The notes under the pieces are model-generated. The model worked only from the letters and a program-made list of their open reading frames with translations, did no database searches and was not told the origin of the DNA. Source: Candidatus Binataceae bacterium (GTDB lineage Bacteria > Desulfobacterota > Binatia > Binatales > Binataceae). Taken from it: a DNA stretch of 43,006 nt. Positions within the stretch are counted from its first letter, which is position 1, and the number at the start of each line of letters is the position of its first letter. The stretch lies in contig DASXMJ010000151.1 in the NCBI GenBank assembly GCA_036495685.1, forward strand, positions 1-43,006. Direction: 5' to 3'. Made by a program: the position numbers and the translations under genes. Shown piece by piece: positions 17,259-25,346 of this stretch.

Positions 17259-18173
17259 CGAAAGTGTTCCCGGCCATATTGTCCAGGTCGAAGGCGTTGG
17301 GTCGGTATGCGCCGACAGGGTCCGCTGCTGCAATCGCGGAAATTAGTACAGGCACACAGGCGCAGCTTCGTCACCCCACCAGAGAGCGGTCCTTGAACCC
17401 GCCCGCTCGGCGTATTCGAATTCGGACTCGGATAGGAGCCGATACTGATGCTGGGCCTTTTCGCTCAACCATTTCACGTACGCCTGCGCATCGTCCCAGT
17501 TCACACTTACTACGGGATCGCGGCCATTTCGGCTGGAGCCGGCGACCTGCCACGCGGTATCTTCGGAATACCCACTCTGGGCCACGAACTCCGCAAACTC
17601 ATCGAGCGTGATCATGTCTCTCGCCACCGCAAATGGTCGGCGAATCCTGACTAAATGTTGCGGATGGCCATAGAAGCTGTCGCCCATGACGAAGCTTCCG
17701 GCGGGTATCACGACCATCTCCGGGCATTCAGCGCAGTCGAGAAAGGTCGCGCCTGACCGCAATTGTCGGACGAAGAGCACGCACCCCATAGCTACGACAG
17801 CCAGTGCCGCGAAGCGTGCAAAGGAAGATGCGAATGCCGACAGGCGATCCTTTCGGATCGGACCGCCAGATGTCGGTGAACAGAGCTGCTTTAGGGCTCT
17901 TACCACCTGAGGATCTCGATCGACCCGGCTCTCTAAGACTCGATGCCCAGGGGCATATCGTTCCTTTTGTAGTCCAACGAAAAGTCCTCGAATCAACCCC
18001 AATGAAATCAGAGGGATGACCGAATTGAGACTGGGGTTCTGCGGACCAGCATCGACTAACGACAGAGTCCCAACCCATCCCGAAGGGCCAGTTCGACTGG
18101 CCGTACGCAGGATACTGGCCGGTCGAATTTCTGTGCGAAAAGGGTCTGGGGCTCTGTCACCAATCGCGGCCAA
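17239..18173 (-). pseudogene. formylglycine-generating-enzyme-type (SUMF1) protein, frameshifted and C-truncated
   Basis: The frame 17343-18173 carries a membrane anchor (FAALAVVAMGCVLFV) and the FGE-sulfatase opening CPEMVVIPAGSFVMGD. It continues through FAVARDMITLDEFAEFV, VVSVNWDDAQAYVKWLSEK and YRLLSESEFEYAERAGS, ending TALWWGDEAAPVCLY. After two frame changes (near 17350 and 17315) the domain goes on: CACTNFRDCSSGP in one frame and GAYRPNAFDLDNMAGN then TFEWVEDC in the next, matching 'PNAFGLYDMAGNVWEWVxDCW'. It stops at TGA 17239-17241 without the final RGGSW part. Family proteins either oxidise sulfatase Cys to formylglycine or act as other secreted SUMF-domain enzymes. The 5' start is uncertain because the first 100 codons look unlike the family. 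Confidence 0.7.
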
Positions 18174-18274
18174 AGTCGAGAAGCTGCGTCAGCGCCTGAA
18201 GCGAGAACGCAAGGAAGCTCGATTGTGCTCTATCCAGGGGGAGAGCACGGATTCATCATCCTTCTAAATTTTAA

Positions 18275-18445
18275 TTACGTTACGAATGCCTTTAATTGGC
18301 GAACACATACAGCCAACTCACCTCCATAGGTCATCAGCATAAATTCGTACCGGTTGAACCAGACTTCCGAGTCCTCGGCCGCGCCGAAACCTCGCTGCAC
18401 AAGGTTCGGTAGCTTCTGATCAATCCACTCGCGCACAATGCTGCG
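18275..18445 (-). pseudogene. short unrecognised open frame downstream of the radical SAM gene
   Basis: The minus-strand frame reads REWIDQKLPNLVQRGFG, AAEDSEVWFNRYEFMLMTYG and GELAVCVRQLKAFVT, then TAA. It has protein-like composition with amphipathic helices. The adjacent frame just upstream (NFNTGSFVALPDDKAQHC) looks like its beginning, so a one-base frameshift near 18440 is likely. No family was recognised. It lies less than 70 bases after the radical SAM stop and could have been co-transcribed with it. Confidence 0.35.
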
Positions 18446-18510
18446 CCTTGTCGTCTGGCAGGGCGACGAAACTTCCGGTGTTGAAGTTCGCGCTATTCGG
18501 TTTTTGCTTC

Positions 18511-20298
18511 TTAGGCCTGCCGCAACGCCATAGCGCGCGATCGCGCCAGATCAGCTGCGTGGCGGGCCGCGTCGGTCGCTTGATAGAGCTCGAAATCGTC
18601 GTCAAATTCCCCGTCACTTACAGGGCGTAGCGCTACGTCCGTATAATTCTTCGATGCGGGATCTTTTTCGATCTTGCGGCGCAACCGCTCCAGCCGCCAC
18701 AGGAACCAGAGGGCTGGCAGATAAGTCGTCGCCATCTCCCGCGCACGGCGCGCAAAAAACCGGATTACATTCTCGCGGGGGAATCCGGGACGGCGCTGGC
18801 TGCGCCGTTTGCGCCGGAGGATACCCCCCTGCAGCGGATGAACCCGCTCGTAGGCGTGGCTTGCGTAGAAATAGAAGATCATCGACGTCATGCGTTTGGT
18901 GCGAATGCCGCTGGCGACCGCGCGCTTGATGAGCGTCTCGATATGCTCGGGTGAATAGTACAAGTGCCATGCGCGCTGGTAGATATCCTCCCATTCGGCC
19001 GCCTTCATGCGGGGATGATCTGTCGTTGCGTGTTCGACGTCGTACTTGTTCGTATCAGCTTCCATACGCTCGCCGCGCAGATACATCTGCTGATGATCTT
19101 TCGAGCCCGGCAGCGGAGTCAGCATGAAGAATTCCATTATGTCGATTGGAAGCTCGCGCTGAATGATGCGGATGTCGCGAGCGATAGTCTCCGGGGTGTC
19201 GGATGGAAACCCGAGGATATACCCCGCGTAGGTCAACACCTTGGCGCGCCTCCACGCCTGCAGCATCTTCCTGTACTCGGTTATTCGGTTCTGACCCTTC
19301 GATGCACCTTTCAGGCTGGCAGGATTGATATTCTCCAGCCCAATGAAGACTTTTTTGCATCCCGCGCGCGCCGCCTTCTCTACGAAGTTGGGAATTTTGT
19401 GACACAGTGTGTCGACCTGCATGATGATATTCACTTTCAGCCGGTCGCGGCGCTTCAGCACGATAATGCGGTCGAGAATCGCCTCCCAGTTCCTATTCCG
19501 GGCAAAGTTGTCGTCGGTGATGAAGAAGCTCCGGACACCCTGCGCTGCATGCGCACGAATCAGATGCTCAATGTCGTCGGCGCTGCGATGTCGCGACTTG
19601 CGCCCCTGAACATTGATGATGGTGCAAAAGCTGCAACTAAAAGGACATCCGCGCCCCGCGTCGAAGCATCCGAGCGCTCCGGCGTATCGTTTGACGTATT
19701 TGAGCGGAAGGAACGGCAGCGGCTGGCTTTCGACTGCCGGCAAATCGTTCATGAAATCGTAGAGTGGCTGCAGGCGATTCTCGTAGGCCGCTGCCAGCAC
19801 TTCTTCCAGCCGGCCCTCTCCCTCTCCCGCGAACAAGGTGATTCCGAGCGCGAGGGCTTCTTTTATCTCTGGCGGCATCTCGGGAAGCATCGCGACGCAG
19901 CCGCTAACGTGAAAGCCTCCGATCGCAACCTGGATCCCCGCGTCGCGCAGGTCCCGGCCAATATCAACTGCCCGCGCGAACTGGTTGGTCTGGACGCCAA
20001 CCAGCAGCACAATGCCTCGGTTCGAGTTGCGCGCGAACCTTCGGATGATGGACCGCACCGGAACTTTCTGGTTGGTTTCGTCGTACGCTTGAATCTCAAG
20101 AGCCACGCCCGCCCCAAGGATCTCCCGAGCACGTGCGTCTTCGACCAGCCCGTAAATGCTCGACAACGAATTCGACGGTACGAACCCGCGCCACCATTGG
20201 ATTACGTAGCCGTCGTCGTCGTAGTGCGACGGCTTGATCAACTCGACCAGAAATCTGCCGCGGTCGCGCCTGCAGGGAATCGCCGTTGGTGCCACCAT
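18511..20298 (-). CDS. B12-binding-domain radical SAM protein
   Basis: A 595-residue protein with an N-terminal Rossmann-like cobalamin-binding-type domain (about 40-190: IVLLVGVQTNQFARAVDIG, VAIGGFHVSG, FAGEGEGRLEEVL). A radical SAM core follows, with the cluster motif GRGCPFSCSFCTI (three Cys about residues 218-226). SFFITDDNFARN, VFIGLENINPASL and YAGYILGFPSDTPE are typical SAM-barrel strands. The C-terminal 150 residues are basic and helical and end in an acidic patch. Such B12-dependent radical SAM proteins often methylate unactivated carbons or rearrange carbon skeletons; some modify hopanoids. The reaction here is unknown. It stands alone on the minus strand, with ATG at 20298 set by a normal N-terminus. 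Confidence 0.85.
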   Translation of the reverse strand: MVAPTAIPCRRDRGRFLVELIKPSHYDDDGYVIQWWRGFVPSNSLSSIYGLVEDARAREILGAGVALEIQAYDETNQKVPVRSIIRRFARNSNRGIVLLVGVQTNQFARAVDIGRDLRDAGIQVAIGGFHVSGCVAMLPEMPPEIKEALALGITLFAGEGEGRLEEVLAAAYENRLQPLYDFMNDLPAVESQPLPFLPLKYVKRYAGALGCFDAGRGCPFSCSFCTIINVQGRKSRHRSADDIEHLIRAHAAQGVRSFFITDDNFARNRNWEAILDRIIVLKRRDRLKVNIIMQVDTLCHKIPNFVEKAARAGCKKVFIGLENINPASLKGASKGQNRITEYRKMLQAWRRAKVLTYAGYILGFPSDTPETIARDIRIIQRELPIDIMEFFMLTPLPGSKDHQQMYLRGERMEADTNKYDVEHATTDHPRMKAAEWEDIYQRAWHLYYSPEHIETLIKRAVASGIRTKRMTSMIFYFYASHAYERVHPLQGGILRRKRRSQRRPGFPRENVIRFFARRAREMATTYLPALWFLWRLERLRRKIEKDPASKNYTDVALRPVSDGEFDDDFELYQATDAARHAADLARSRAMALRQA

Positions 20299-20936
20299 GT
20301 GCCTACAAAAATTTTAACTCCTAACCACGTTACGGTCGTCTAAGACCGGCGGCGAGATCATGTCGCCGATCGCCTACGAGTGCCTCGGAAGTCCGAACCC
20401 ATTCTCGGCCGACGCCAGGGTCCGAATCCGGTCGCACTAGCCGGGATGGGCCTTCAGCACTCCGCGCGAGTCAGATATTTGGTCGAGATGTTCGCGCCTG
20501 AATGAATCCAATCGGCCGCTCTAGGGACGCGCTTCCGCTTGAGTCGCCTCAAACCCTGCATTGAGCTGGCTTTGTTGTCAAGCGTTCGGCAGGTTATCTG
20601 AGTCTGGAGTCAGTAAAGCTCTCAGGAATCCATAAAGCCTGCAGGGGTCAATAAAGCCCGCGGACAGGCCCGCGTTACCCAGCGCTACCGAACCCGAACA
20701 CCATCTCCCCTTGATAATCGAGAAAAAACTGTCGCGATCCTCACACCGCCACCCTCCCACCCGGGATCGAGCGTGTCCGCGCGCGGATCCTACGAATATG
20801 GGCGAATCGGGGTGTCTTCCCGTTCGGACAATTAAGTAATTAGCAATCTTCCCACCACAAAGGATCTTTCCGGACAGCTCGTCCGAAACTACTCAGTTTT
20901 GACCGAACGCTTGACGCACACGACAAAATCGCTTAA
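20299..20936. other. intergenic region between divergent radical SAM and tetR genes
   Basis: About 640 bases with no recognisable coding region. It contains the promoters of both divergent genes, a threefold 19-base repeat at 20610-20666, and TTGACG at 20911-20916 as a possible -35 box for tetR, with no convincing -10. Confidence 0.5.
20610..20666 (+). repeat. three tandem 19-base direct repeats
   Basis: The motif TCAGTAAAGC, TCCATAAAGC and TCAATAAAGC begins at 20610, 20629 and 20648, an exact 19-base period. The halves outside the core also resemble each other (CTCAGGAA, CTGCAGGGG, CCGCGGACA). It lies in the radical SAM/tetR intergenic region. The function is unknown; it could be a regulator-binding array or a chance repeat. 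Confidence 0.6.
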
Positions 20937-20956
20937 TCAATCAATTATTTGATTGA
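20937..20956 (+). promoter_or_regulatory. perfect palindrome, likely TetR operator
   Basis: Arms TCAATCAA (20937-20944) and TTGATTGA (20949-20956) are exact reverse complements around TTAT. The next outer bases pair in part. It ends six bases before the tetR start codon, so repressor bound there would block transcription or early elongation. TetR-family proteins typically bind such 15-20 base palindromes beside their own gene. Confidence 0.65.
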
Positions 20957-20961
20957 ATACC

Positions 20962-21648
20962 ATGGGACGTGCTACCGCATTGGGCGAGGCTTCCGCGAAC
21001 CGGGGCGATGCTATTCTGCGCGAGGCCCTGCGTTTGTTTGCTCAGCGCGGGCTCCACGCTACCTCGATGCGAGATATCGCGCGGGCGGTCCGGCTAACCG
21101 AGGGTACGCTCTACCACTATCACGACAGCAAGGCTGCGATCGTCGCCGCGATTGTGGAGGAAAACTTCTTTAAGGCCGGGGAGCTCGCCACGGCCCTCGC
21201 AAGACGAGCCGGGTGCTCGTTGTCAGAGCAACTGATCACAGTGGCTGAAAGCTTCTATGTGGTGCTAAGTGAAAATCGCGCCGCGACCGCGTTTTTCCTG
21301 AGCGAGGCCTCTCGCCTATCGCCGGACGCGTCGACGACGAAGATCAGAAAACGCTTTGGTGCTTTATTTGGCGAACGGGTTGAGCGGCTTGCCAAACACT
21401 TGGCGAACCTGAAGCCCGCTGGCGATCCTCGCCTCCTGGCGGCGCACTTCTTTGATTCGCTCGGATCTTTTTGGATTCTAGAGGCTATCGTGGCCAAGAG
21501 CCCTCCATCAGAGGCGAGGTGGCGGACCTACGCGACATCGATCGCTCAGTTGATTGCGGCAAGCTGTGCACAGTCCGGGAGAGTTAGTCACTGCTCCGTG
21601 AAACCGACGACGGGTAAGTCACAATGGCAAACCAAATCGAAACGGTGA
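20962..21648 (+). CDS. TetR/AcrR family transcriptional regulator
   Basis: A 228-residue regulator. The N-terminal helix-turn-helix is clear: ILREALRLFAQRGLHATSM, RDIARAVRLTEGTLYHYHDSK (recognition helix with TLYHYH) and AAIVAAIVEENF. The C-terminal ligand domain is all helical (SFYVVLSENRAATAFFLSE, FGALFGERVERLAKHL). ATG at 20962 is preferred to the TTG at 20953. The 3' end overlaps the following FAD monooxygenase start by 25 bases, so the two are one transcription unit. The palindrome just upstream is the likely autoregulatory site. By context it senses a substrate or product of the monooxygenase; this is inference. Confidence 0.9.
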   Translation: MGRATALGEASANRGDAILREALRLFAQRGLHATSMRDIARAVRLTEGTLYHYHDSKAAIVAAIVEENFFKAGELATALARRAGCSLSEQLITVAESFYVVLSENRAATAFFLSEASRLSPDASTTKIRKRFGALFGERVERLAKHLANLKPAGDPRLLAAHFFDSLGSFWILEAIVAKSPPSEARWRTYATSIAQLIAASCAQSGRVSHCSVKPTTGKSQWQTKSKR

Positions 21649-23237
21649 ATGAGACTTCGGTGTTTATCGTCGGCGGTGGGCCGGTCGGTCTCGCGATGGC
21701 GCTGCTGTTCGGTCGCTTTGGAATAGATTGCGTGGTTGCTGAGAAGAGTCCCACCACTACCGATCATCCAAAATCGCGCGGCTGCCTGGTTCGTACCATG
21801 GAGTTGTTTCGTCAGTGGGGGATCGAGGCGGCCATTCGCGCGCGCGGTCTACCGGACAACTCCGACGTGTTTGCCTTCGTAGAAAGCGTCAACGGCAAGG
21901 AGTATGGACGCACGCGGCCTGAGCCAGATTTGGGACAGACACCGGCCTGGAAATGTATCGTCGCACAGGATGCGGTCGAGACGGAAATACTGAATGCGTT
22001 GAAATCTTCGCGACGCGCGCGAGTACTATTCTCAACCGAAGCCGGGTTGCTCTCGGAAGACTGCGATCGGGTGAATGTAAAAACTCGCTCACTCGAAACC
22101 GACAAGGAAACGAAATGGTCGGCAAGCTACCTGATCGCGGCGGACGGAGCGGCCAGCCAGATCCGGCGCGACGCCGGAATCGAGATGGTTGGTCCCGCAA
22201 CCCTTGCCGTAATGGCTAATGAGTACTGGCGTGGCGACCTTTCGCGCTTTGAATCGGCGCGGAGAACGACGGCGTTCTTCATCACTTCGATGGAGCCAGG
22301 CTCGCTTCCATCTACTATTCTCAACACCAACGGGCGCGACCGGTGGTTGACACTCTTTTCTCTGGGTTCAGATGAAGGTGCGCGACCGCGAGACGATAGA
22401 CAACTAGCTGAATTTATTAGGCGGCAGACCGGCGTAGCCGACCTCAAGGTAGAACTGATCAGTCGGTCGGTTTGGAGGATGAGCCGGCAGGTAGCAGCGC
22501 AGTTCAAGCGGGGTCGGATTTTTCTAGTGGGCGACGCCGCCCATCGCTTTCCGCCAACTGGCGGCTTCGGGCTCAATACCGGCGTGCAGGATGCCCACAA
22601 CCTCGCTTGGAAAATTGCTTTTGTGCTGAAGGGTTTGGCCTCGGGGAACTTGCTCGAAACTTACAACGCCGAGCGCAAGCCGGTGGCGGAGTCGAACGCA
22701 GATTTCAGCCTTGGCAATTCGGTTCGCTTCCCGCTCGTCGCCGAGGCGATCCGTTCGGGTAACGCAGACCAGATCGCGTTCCGGATAAATGACGTTGACA
22801 ACCATCTGCATAGTATCGGCCAAGCGCTCGGGTTCACCTATGAGGACGGCGCAGTAATCCCAGATGGAACAGCGCCAACTGCACACGATACCCGCTACTA
22901 CCGGCCGACCGACCGGCCCGGTGCGCGTTTTCCACACATGTGGCTCGATCTGACTCGACAGACTTCGACCCTCGACTGGTTCGATCAACAGTTTGTTGTG
23001 GTTGCTGGCCCGATGGGCAACGAATGGAAGGAGGCGGGCAAGCGAGTGTCGGAGCGAATCCACCTGCCACTGGGGCTGCACACTCTACCCTCTGCGAATC
23101 CCGAAGACGGATTTCAAGTGGGCTTGCGCGGCGCGGTGCTGGTGCGTCCCGACGGCCACGTCGCTTGGAGGATGCCCTGGCTTCCAACCGATCCCGATCG
23201 AGAACTGACGCAGGCACTCGCGAGGCTGCTGCGCTGA
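21624..23237 (+). CDS. FAD-dependent aromatic hydroxylase-type monooxygenase
   Basis: A 537-residue class A flavoprotein monooxygenase. Landmarks: VFIVGGGPVGLAMAL (dinucleotide-binding GxGxxG, about 14-28), the RTMELFRQWGI helix after PKSRG, LIAADGAASQIR (DG motif, FAD/NADPH contact), and FLVGDAAHRFPPTGGFGLNTGVQDAHNLAWKI about 300-330 (second FAD motif). The C-terminal extension with a thioredoxin-like fold (VLVRPDGHVAWR) is typical of the phenol or 3-(3-hydroxyphenyl)propionate hydroxylase branch. It hydroxylates an aromatic or polyketide-like ring with NAD(P)H and O2. It overlaps tetR by 25 bases and is probably repressed by it. No ring-cleavage gene follows directly. Confidence 0.9.
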   Translation: MANQIETVNETSVFIVGGGPVGLAMALLFGRFGIDCVVAEKSPTTTDHPKSRGCLVRTMELFRQWGIEAAIRARGLPDNSDVFAFVESVNGKEYGRTRPEPDLGQTPAWKCIVAQDAVETEILNALKSSRRARVLFSTEAGLLSEDCDRVNVKTRSLETDKETKWSASYLIAADGAASQIRRDAGIEMVGPATLAVMANEYWRGDLSRFESARRTTAFFITSMEPGSLPSTILNTNGRDRWLTLFSLGSDEGARPRDDRQLAEFIRRQTGVADLKVELISRSVWRMSRQVAAQFKRGRIFLVGDAAHRFPPTGGFGLNTGVQDAHNLAWKIAFVLKGLASGNLLETYNAERKPVAESNADFSLGNSVRFPLVAEAIRSGNADQIAFRINDVDNHLHSIGQALGFTYEDGAVIPDGTAPTAHDTRYYRPTDRPGARFPHMWLDLTRQTSTLDWFDQQFVVVAGPMGNEWKEAGKRVSERIHLPLGLHTLPSANPEDGFQVGLRGAVLVRPDGHVAWRMPWLPTDPDRELTQALARLLR

Positions 23238-23355
23238 CCGACGCCTTAGATACGTGCAAAATGAAGCCTCCCTGGCAGCCTTCTCGTACGGTCGACCAAA
23301 GACGGGAATTGTCCTCCGAGTGATTGCTGGGCACCCCGACGCGCCGCCCTTTTTT

Positions 23356-23976
23356 CTAAAGATTCTCCCGATAGTCGCGCTCGATCGCTTCGTCGATCTG
23401 CTTGGCAACGTCGTCGCTCGCGCCGGTCTTGGCTGCGAACTGTGTGCCGAACGAGACTATCTTGTGCGGAGTCCAGGTCTCGGGCTTCCAGAGCTGGGAG
23501 CGCAGGAAGGCCTTGGCGCAGTGGAAGAAGCACTGCTCGATGTGCACCCGGATGGCGAGCTTGGCCGCCGCTCCTCGTGCGGTAAGCCGCTGGCATACCG
23601 CGGGATCGGAGGTTAGTTCTGCGGTTCCGTTGATGCGCAGCGTTTCATTGGTGCCCGGGATCATGAAGATGATGCCCACGTGCGGATTCCTCAGGATATT
23701 GCGGTAGCCAAACGCGAGCTTGTTGCCGGATCGCTCCGGGATGAGCAGAGTCCGGGAGTCCTCGATCGCGACGAACCCGGGATGATCGCCCTTGGGGGAC
23801 GCGTCTTGGTTGCCTTCACGATCCGCGGTCGCAAGCACGACGAACGGTGAGCGCCTTATGAAATCGCTCGTGATTTCGTTGAGCTCGCTCACCACCTTGA
23901 GCTGGACCATGGAATGCGGGCTGCCGATGATCGCGCGAAGCTGTTCCTCAGTCGTTATCCGGTGATCACTCATCAT
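23356..23976 (-). CDS. PPOX-class FMN-dependent flavoprotein (MSMEG_1061-like)
   Basis: A 206-residue split-barrel protein related to pyridoxamine 5'-phosphate oxidase. LDARFFVVLATAD-type opening is seen as FIRRSPFVVLATADREGNQDASPKGDHPGFV. RTLLIPERSGNKLAFGYRNILRNPHVGIIFMIPG is the FMN-phosphate region, followed by LRINGTAELT. This pattern and length match the MSMEG_1061/DR_2398 subgroup, whose function is undefined. The C-terminal part ends in DEAIERDYRENL. Two adjacent ATGs (23976 and 23973) are possible; GGAG lies just upstream. It follows ridA by 18 bases on the same strand, so the two form an operon, plausibly for detoxification of reactive small molecules. Confidence 0.85.
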   Translation of the reverse strand: MMSDHRITTEEQLRAIIGSPHSMVQLKVVSELNEITSDFIRRSPFVVLATADREGNQDASPKGDHPGFVAIEDSRTLLIPERSGNKLAFGYRNILRNPHVGIIFMIPGTNETLRINGTAELTSDPAVCQRLTARGAAAKLAIRVHIEQCFFHCAKAFLRSQLWKPETWTPHKIVSFGTQFAAKTGASDDVAKQIDEAIERDYRENL

Positions 23977-23994
23977 CGTTCTCCGTCCGTCTGA

Positions 23995-24390
23995 CTAGCC
24001 GCGCATCCTCGCGATCACTTTGACTTCGACGAGGCCGCCCGGCACCGCGAGCTCGGTTATCCCAATTGCAGTCCAGGCCGGATATGGCTCGCTCACGTAG
24101 CGATCCTTCGCCTTCATGAACGTGCGCATGTTCGCCTGCAGGCCGACATGGAATGAGGTGATATCGACGACGTCACGGAAGGAAAGCCCGGCAGCCTCGA
24201 GCACTCCCTTTATACCCTCGAATGCCTGCATAAATTGCGTCTCGGGATCGGACGACACCTTTCCGTCGGGACCCATGCCAATCACGCCGGAACAATAAAG
24301 ATGATCCTTGTCCTTCACCGCAGGGGCGAAGTGAAAATTGCTGTAGAGGATTTCCTGACCTCTGGGGACAACGACGTCACTCTTTTCCAT
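23995..24390 (-). CDS. RidA family enamine/imine deaminase
   Basis: A 131-residue RidA/YjgF-type protein. It shows the family's strand pattern SNFHFAPAVKDKDHLYCSGVIGMGPDGK, then FEGIKGVLEAAGLSFRDVVDITSFHVGL, and PYPAWTAIGITELAVPGGLVEVKVIARM. The last carries the 'P-A-x-T-x-x-x-V-x-x-L' trimer-interface signature in modified form: the usual Arg of canonical RidA (PARS/T) is Trp here. Canonical RidA hydrolyses reactive enamine/imine intermediates; without that Arg, this member probably belongs to a divergent Rid subgroup with another role. GAGGAGAG precedes the ATG at 24390. It leads the two-gene operon with the PPOX protein. Confidence 0.88.
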   Translation of the reverse strand: MEKSDVVVPRGQEILYSNFHFAPAVKDKDHLYCSGVIGMGPDGKVSSDPETQFMQAFEGIKGVLEAAGLSFRDVVDITSFHVGLQANMRTFMKAKDRYVSEPYPAWTAIGITELAVPGGLVEVKVIARMRG

Positions 24391-24587
24391 CGCGGTTCTC
24401 TCCTCGTGCTGGTTCAGAATTCGGCCTTGAATGATGCCCGATCGCCACCCGCGGATGACCCGCGCGCTGGCGTGATCTTGATCATGCGCAGGGTTGCGTC
24501 CTTGAAGAATGGCGCTTCAAAGGGCGCCTTGGCAAGGGACAATGCATCGCGTGAGCTTCCCGGTCGCGGTGTTCGGAGGAGAGGGCC

Positions 24588-24933
24588 ATGTTTCAGAGGT
24601 TACTGCATGCGGCGCTCTTTTTTCTCGCGATCCTGACGATTTTGACCACTGAGGCTGCCGTCGGAATAATATGCTCGCTTCCTCCCTCGCCTGCCCTGGC
24701 ACCCGCTAGACCAGTCATCGACCACTACTTCGCGGTGTCGGTGGCCGATCCTTACCGCTACATGGAAAACCTCGCTTGACCCGGAAGTTCACGAGTGGAT
24801 GCAGGCCCAGAACGATTACACACGTCGGGTGCTCGCCAGCATTCCCGGACGCGCGAAGCTCTTCGCCCGAATCAAGTTGCTCGATTAATCGGAGCCAGCG
24901 GAGATACTTGCCGACAATCAGCCGTCGCGGTAA
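24588..24933 (+). pseudogene. prolyl oligopeptidase, N-terminal remnant
   Basis: The frame from 24588 gives a signal peptide (MFQRLLHAALFFLAILTIL) and then VIDHYFAVSVADPYRYMENL, the typical prolyl oligopeptidase beginning ('D-x-Y-F-G-x-x-V-x-D-P-Y-R-W-L-E'). An extra T at about 24776 shifts the frame. The next frame continues DPEVHEWMQAQNDYTRRVL and ASIPGRAKLFARIKLLD, then TAA. The remaining roughly 600 residues, including the beta-propeller and catalytic domain, are absent, and a cupin gene follows at once. It is a dead fragment. Confidence 0.7.
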
Positions 24934-24969
24934 GTGGATCTTGAGTCTCATGCGCGGAGGTCATGTCTT

Positions 24970-25320
24970 ATGCGTCTCTTTCGTTTATATACTGGTGCCG
25001 ATCAGCAATCTCATGTTGAAGAACTGAAGATGGAATTCACGCCGGGACAGATCGCTGAGCAAACAGCGCTGCAGCCGGCAAGTGGTGTGATGTTCACGCG
25101 GATGGCTCCCGGCGCATTCGTCGATTGGCACAACGCGCCTCGCCGCCAGTACGTCATTACGCTTGCCGGTGGCGTTGAGATCGGGCTAGGCGACGGCTCT
25201 ACCCACCAGTTTGGACCCGGCGAGGGAATTCTGGCGGAGGACCTGACCGGAAAGGGACACACGACGCGGGCTATCGGCGACCAGTCTCGCCTCATGATGA
25301 TCGTCCCGCTGAAAGACTAG
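24970..25320 (+). CDS. cupin-domain protein
   Basis: A 116-residue single cupin. The beta-barrel signature is APGAFVDWHNAPRRQYVITLAGGVEIGL, a variant of G(X)5HXH...E with W-H-N and no second His. FGPGEGILAEDLTGKGHTTRAIGD is motif 2 (G-D/E-x-x-x-x-P-x-G-x-x-H, here with KGH). Metal binding may be weak or altered because only some ligands remain. ATG at 24970 has GGAGG nine bases upstream and gives MRLFRLYTGADQQSHVEEL, a normal start. It lies 27 bases before the SDR gene on the same strand, probably one transcription unit. The function is unknown; similar small cupins act as isomerases, dioxygenases or sensors. Confidence 0.8.
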   Translation: MRLFRLYTGADQQSHVEELKMEFTPGQIAEQTALQPASGVMFTRMAPGAFVDWHNAPRRQYVITLAGGVEIGLGDGSTHQFGPGEGILAEDLTGKGHTTRAIGDQSRLMMIVPLKD

Positions 25321-25346
25321 CTTCGACCGGGTAAGAGGAGGCGCAG

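Noticed and set aside
18964..20343. A 459-codon plus-strand open frame opposite the radical SAM gene
   Set aside because: It is an antisense shadow of a clear radical SAM gene; its translation has no domain pattern and is Arg/Gln-rich as expected for an antisense frame in GC-rich DNA.
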